From assembly GCF_030272615.1 (NCBI RefSeq), contig NC_081411.1, positions 216,458,154 to 216,522,153 on the forward strand: a stretch of 64,000 bases of DNA, read 5' to 3'. A model generated the notes under the pieces. It worked only from the letters and a program-made list of their open reading frames with translations, was not told where the DNA came from and did not search any database. This document shows positions 59,702-64,000 of this stretch, piece after piece (the first letter of the stretch is position 1; each line of letters starts with the position of its first letter). The DNA comes from Cryptomeria japonica (lineage: Eukaryota > Streptophyta > Pinopsida > Cupressales > Cupressaceae). The translations under genes were made by a program, and so were the position numbers.

Positions 59702-60904
59702 ATGGGGAACAATTCTCTCACCTCAATGAGAAATATGGACGAATTTAAAAACTATTGCATTGAAGCTTTGGGTGAAAATATATACAATTATGTGGTTTGG
59801 AACAATGGCACCCCTTCATGGATCAATCTAAAACAAAGGTTATCTACTAATGTTAGGTGGCAGCCTGATTGGGAAAATAAAATTAAAGACTTATATTCTA
59901 TGTTGAGAGCTTTCCCTAGGCTTGATATTAATTGTCAAGATGAAGTGGTGTGGATACCCTCTTTGTCTGGTGCCTTTTCAATTAGTTTTTATTATTATTT
60001 TCTTGACTCTGCCCCTCCTTTCCAGGCCCCTTTTGGCTGGAAAGAGATTGGGATGCCCAAACCGATACTGAAGATTAATTGTTTCTGGTGGATATCAGCT
60101 CACAATAGAATCCTTACACTGAACAATCTCAACAAGAAGGGCTTCCAATTTCCTAATAGATGCTCTCTATGTTATAAGGAAAGTGAAAATATCAATCACT
60201 TATTCTTTCAGTGCTCATTTGCTCACGAAATCTGGTCCATGATTAAATGCCTCTTACTTTGGTTGACTGGGTCTTTCCTGCTAATCTGGTTGAATTCATT
60301 GAAGCATGGAAAAATTGTCCCTTCAAACATGAAGCTATAAGGGAATTATGGAAGAGAATCCTTCCAATGGTCACTTGGAGCCTATGGAAAGAAAGAAACA
60401 ATAGAATCTTCAAGGATTCTTCCAAAACAAGTAAGGAGGTCTTTCTATCTATAAAGCATCACATGTCTGAAAACATCAATGCTGCCTCTTTTGGAGACTT
60501 CAAAAACATGCCAAATCTCCAAGAAGTGAGAATTCAACAGCTATGGGGAATAACTCTGAAGCTAACCAATATCAATTGGACTAAAAAGACTAATAGATCA
60601 AATATCGCATGGTGCCCCCCTAAGGAAGGTTGGATAAAGTGCAACTTTGATGGGTGCTCTAAAGGAAACCCAGGTGAAGTAGGTGTTGGTGCTATTCTTA
60701 GAGATTACAATGGAAGACTCATTGAAGGCTTGGCTAAGAATTTGGGAATCAAATCAAATAATTTTGCAAAAGACTTGGCTTCTTGGAAGGGGATAATGAT
60801 GGTTAGGGAACTGGGATTCAACAAGGTGATAATTGAAGGAGACTCCAAATTGATAATTGACAATCTTAAAGAAGAAGCTACATGCCCATGGGAGATAATG
60901 TTGG
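59702..60904 (+). pseudogene. LINE ORF2 zf-RVT and partial RNase H
   Basis: The zf-RVT part (59702-60340) has CSLCYKESENINHLFFQCSF. It overlaps a second frame (60247-60909) that starts in the linker and enters RNase H with IKCNFDGCSKGNPGEVGVGA, NNFAKDLASW and VIIEGDSKLIIDNL. The usual active-site Glu (NN.AE) is Lys here. The frame's stop codon (GTGTAA) is formed by the first bases of the adjacent Copia LTR. Confidence 0.88.
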
Positions 60905-61348
60905 TGTAAATTATGTTTCATAATTACGCTTTACTTAAGTTTACTTAGGGTAATGCATTTCATAGTAGTTTGGATGTGAGACACTTAGGGAAGTGTGCGA
61001 ATAGGGATGATGTGTGTAGGAGAAATTCCATCTTTTGTGGTCTTATCTTGTTGTTAAATTCCACTTTCAATGGGTGATCCACCTCTTGTGGAATATTTTA
61101 TTATTTCTCCTACCTACCCTCACCTACTCTTGTTTCTCATTGAGCCACATGTCATGATTGTGTGCTCACATATCCATATTGCCTTGCCTTTATAAACAGA
61201 CTCATCTACATTATATATAATTTTGAATGATCCAGTTGATCTCATTTTACATCTTGATTAGAATATAGTTTATTCTCATCAAATATTTTGTCTTTTTTGT
61301 GCTATTCATTGTTCTCTAGATCTTCGCTATATTTGACAAATTATTACA
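60905..61348 (+). mobile_element. 5' LTR of a Copia element
   Basis: Begins TGTAAATTATG and ends ATTATTACA, giving a 444-bp TG...CA LTR. It contains a TATA box and is followed at once by a tRNA primer site. It interrupts the LINE RNase H. The 3' LTR lies beyond the window. Confidence 0.87.
61191..61196 (+). promoter_or_regulatory. TATA box in Copia LTR
   Basis: TATAAA about 285 bp into the 444-bp LTR, the usual place for the U3 promoter. Confidence 0.6.
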
Positions 61349-61360
61349 TGGTATCAAAGC
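61349..61360 (+). promoter_or_regulatory. tRNA-iMet primer-binding site
   Basis: TGGTATCAAAGC directly after the LTR end, an 11 of 12 match to TGGTATCAGAGC, the initiator-methionine primer site of plant Copia elements. Confidence 0.9.
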
Positions 61361-63012
61361 CCTTGGGGCTTCATTGAATAGTCTATTTAGAGGGATTTTG
61401 GAGCATTCATTTTTTGAATATGAGGAGCTGCACATTTTGGGGGCATCTTATGGCAATTTCGACCTCACCATTGCGTCTAGGAGGCCGTTTCCATGAATTT
61501 TAAGTATGAATTCACTATATTTGGTGAAAAGTGATTTCAAAGCCTTCGAGAAATTGTTTTTTCCTATAAGGCTATACTGTATGATTTTGATTAAAAAAAT
61601 TCTGCAAATTTACTTTTCATATTTCATTTGATTATTTTGTAGATTTTTATTTTATATATATATAAAAAAAAAAAATTGGTTTCTAGAGGGTCCCGTGAAA
61701 CCCCTCTTGTATTGTACCCACTTCATTCCTTGCCAGGTATCGTGTTTTTTTTTTGCTGGACTATACATCCCAGCACCTTTTTCGGTGCTACCATTGTCCC
61801 CGCTCGGTGTTTTTTCTACCTAGCCACCGGTTCTTCTTGTCATTGCCCACCATGCTCTTTTCAGTTGCTCGTTTTGTTTTCTAGCCCGCGTCGCCTGCTA
61901 GTCTGCACCCCTTCTTCAATGACACCCCTACTCGGCATGCTCTGTTATCACCACCCAATAGGCTCCACTGCCTCTACTAGTACCACTGGCATCACCTGCT
62001 CTGGCTACCAGTTCCACAGTCACTGACCATCACTGCACCACCTGTCGACACCTCTTCCTCCCAACCAACATTACTTCCAACAATCTCCATGTTCTGAGGT
62101 CCATGTGGCAGACTGTTATTTTCTACCCACAACACTATCATCCTACAGATTCAAAAAACATGGGAGGACATGTGGTGCTATCTAATTCGCTGATACAACC
62201 ATGCAAGCTGACATGTCAGCGTACTATGCGAGCCACGTCACTACAACACAACATTTCCATACTAAACGTGTCATCTTTCTGTAGAGTATGAGCATCCACT
62301 CATGCAAGGAGGTGAAGTTTTAGTGACGACCATACAACCATCAAATTTAACCTTGTGTAATGATGACATCAACACTTTTTTGAAATTTATTCAACCCCTC
62401 TCCAATGAGCTTTTTGGTTTTGTAGGAAAACTTTGGAGGCCCATAACTTGCTCCTTTTTTCTCTTTTTTAGTCCAATTTTTTTTTTATTTGGGCTAATTT
62501 TTTGTGCTCTTCATAGTGGTGGTGGTATTTTCTGATTTTGGTGAACAATTTTTTCACAATTTTTCAATTTTTCACAACTGTACCTATCCAATCCTTGATT
62601 ATGCAACTTCAGAGGCTTCATTCAGGTTCATACTACTTCCTTTTCAGGTGTCATTTTTTTAAAGGGTATTTTTTTGTCTACTTTCACGTGGTGCTATTTG
62701 TTTTTCACCATCTTGAGTAGAAATTGTACTTTCAATATTTGGTCAATTTTGGCCTATTTGGTACAGGTACTTTGCTTGGATCTTAGTTTAGATCACTTGC
62801 AATATTTGTTGGTTGGAGTCTCTTATAGCCTATTTAAGGCAGTTGTAAAATTGAAATTAGAAGTCCACTTTGCCATTTTTTGCAAGTGGCCCATTGTACA
62901 CACTCTAAGTAAAAAGTGCCAAATTATCATATATTTTTTGATTTAGTGAATTTGGGGGGGTGTCTTGTGTGATTGCGCCTCTTGCTATCTTGCATATTTT
63001 CATTTTTGTGCT
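61361..63012 (+). other. Long untranslated leader of the Copia element
   Basis: About 1.65 kb between the primer site and gag, with T- and C-rich composition. Frames such as 61676-62026 and 62302-62535 show no domain. Such length is more than in most Copia elements, so the leader may include other inserted DNA. Confidence 0.55.
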
Positions 63013-63585
63013 ATGGGTTCTCCTAAATTTCCACTTTTAACTCAACATAATTATGCATCATGGAAAATTAAAGCACGGAGTAAGTTAATGGAAAAAGAAC
63101 TCATTCATTATGTAAATGGAACAATAACATCACCACCTTATCCCAAAGTTGATCCTAATGCTCAAGTTGAATGGATCACTACAAATTCTATGGCACTTGG
63201 AACTTTGAGAAAGTATGTATTAGATGACCTCATTTTTCACATTGAGAAATATACTATTGTTAAAGAGGCTTGGGATATTTATGCCAAATTGTATGGTCAA
63301 GTTGATGAAATTAGAGGGTACAATCTTGATGGTGAACTCACAACATTGGATCTCAAGGATTTTGATACAATCCAAGATTATGTCATGAAATCAAATGAGC
63401 TAAGAGAAAAGCTTAAGGATTGTGGTATTGATAGAAAGGATGCTCAATTGGTTTACAACTTGTTGGACAAGCTTCCATCAGAGTATGTAGCCTTTGTTTC
63501 TAGTTTTCACACCCATAGGTTGGCTCAAGGTGCCTCATACACTCCACCATCATTTGATGCATTCACGGAGATGTTGATACTTTAG
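63013..63585 (+). CDS. Copia gag polyprotein, N-terminal part
   Basis: Open frame starting MGSPKFPLLTQHNYASWKIK, the usual 'P.L...NY..W...M...L' gag start. The conserved ALGTLRKYVLDD, VKEAWDIYAKLY and LKDFDTIQDYVMKSNELREK and LLDKLPSEYVAFVSSF blocks follow (UBN2/Retrotran_gag family). It begins at the Met at 63013 because that aligns with gag start positions. The frame ends at a TAG at 63583-63585, so the gag is shortened by a stop although related coding sequence continues. Confidence 0.88.
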   Translation: MGSPKFPLLTQHNYASWKIKARSKLMEKELIHYVNGTITSPPYPKVDPNAQVEWITTNSMALGTLRKYVLDDLIFHIEKYTIVKEAWDIYAKLYGQVDEIRGYNLDGELTTLDLKDFDTIQDYVMKSNELREKLKDCGIDRKDAQLVYNLLDKLPSEYVAFVSSFHTHRLAQGASYTPPSFDAFTEMLIL

Positions 63586-64000
63586 CAATCTAATTTGACC
63601 AAGATGGGGATTCTCAAATCTTCAAAGTCACAAGCTTCGGTGGCTAATAAAGGGAATTAAAGCGATCAAGGAAAAGGGAAGAACCAAAAGCAATCTAAGC
63701 CAAAGACACAACAATATGGAGCACAATCATCCTCCCCACAACAAGGTGATTCTACATCCTCACCTAAGGGGAAATAATATAAGGAGAATCTTTTTTGTGC
63801 ATATTGCAAGAAGATAGGACATTATTAACACGATTATTAGATGAAGAATATTGATGAATTGAAACATCTTCTTGAGAAGAATAAAATTAGTTTGCCTTCT
63901 AGAATGTCTACTTCAACTTCTTCTTCTAAAGAAAAGGATAAAGGGAAGGATCACTCTATTGGGACAAGTAAAGGAAAAGCTTTTTGTGCTACCACAAGTC
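63586..64000 (+). pseudogene. Copia gag C-terminal part and zinc knuckle, out of frame
   Basis: Same frame as gag after the stop: QSKPKTQQYGAQSSSPQQG then CAYCKKIGHY near 63798-63827, a CCHC knuckle in which the last Cys is lost and a stop follows. Lys/Ser-rich sequence continues to the window edge. The element continues beyond. Confidence 0.8.

Larger units (their letters stand above)
55150..60904 (+). mobile_element. L1-type LINE, near full length, 3' end replaced by a Copia insertion
   Basis: Contains ORF1 (DUF4283 plus zinc knuckle) and ORF2 (endonuclease, RT, zf-RVT, RNase H) in the canonical plant L1 order, all on the plus strand. The 5' limit is set by the first ORF1 codons. The 3' UTR and tail are not seen because a Copia LTR starts inside the RNase H region. 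Confidence 0.9.

Overview
The window looks like gene-poor nuclear DNA of a seed plant, most likely a conifer or other gymnosperm. This is an inference from the dense, old, nested retrotransposons, the degenerate L1-type LINEs and the conifer-style Copia LTRs; there is no marker gene that fixes the species. I found no intact host gene. Almost everything recognisable is a transposon, a transposon relic, or a host gene fragment carried inside one.

Layout. 0.4-10 kb, minus strand: a spliced CACTA/En-Spm transposon with a TNP2 transposase (Transposase_21, then DUF4218 and DUF4216 modules) whose tail runs into a CAT/GAT trinucleotide array. It is followed by a SET-domain (histone-lysine methyltransferase-like) segment and a multi-exon accessory ORF. 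10-17.4 kb: unassigned DNA, two long pyrimidine-rich tracts, an LTR with a tRNA primer site, and short direct repeats. 17.44-17.70 kb: the right terminus of a CACTA element. 18.1-27.5 kb: a decayed Copia element broken up by a solo LTR and by a 3.7 kb L1 LINE with a clear target-site duplication. 27.85-39.3 kb: a CACTA-bounded, transposase-free block carrying fragments of a DRM-type cytosine-5 DNA methyltransferase (partly as a 2.2 kb near-perfect inverted repeat), a PPR protein, and possibly an EAF7-like subunit, together with nested insertions. 42.8-44.9 kb: a Copia-derived element with two LTRs in inverted orientation inside a perfect 5-bp target duplication. 46-53 kb: a LINE fragment, two copies of a tRNA-derived SINE-like family, a composite (CT)n satellite, and a 108-bp minisatellite next to a third tRNA-like head. 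55.1-60.9 kb: an L1 LINE with ORF1 and ORF2, both broken. 60.9-64 kb: the 5' LTR, primer site, leader and gag of a Copia element that inserted into the LINE and runs out of the window.

The most interesting theme is that two different chromatin-methylation domains, SET and DRM, lie on or inside CACTA-type transposons in the same 40 kb. The DRM pieces are arranged as a hairpin that could in principle make double-stranded RNA against a host de novo DNA methyltransferase. All reading frames here carry stops or frameshifts unless stated, so protein function in this copy is unlikely.
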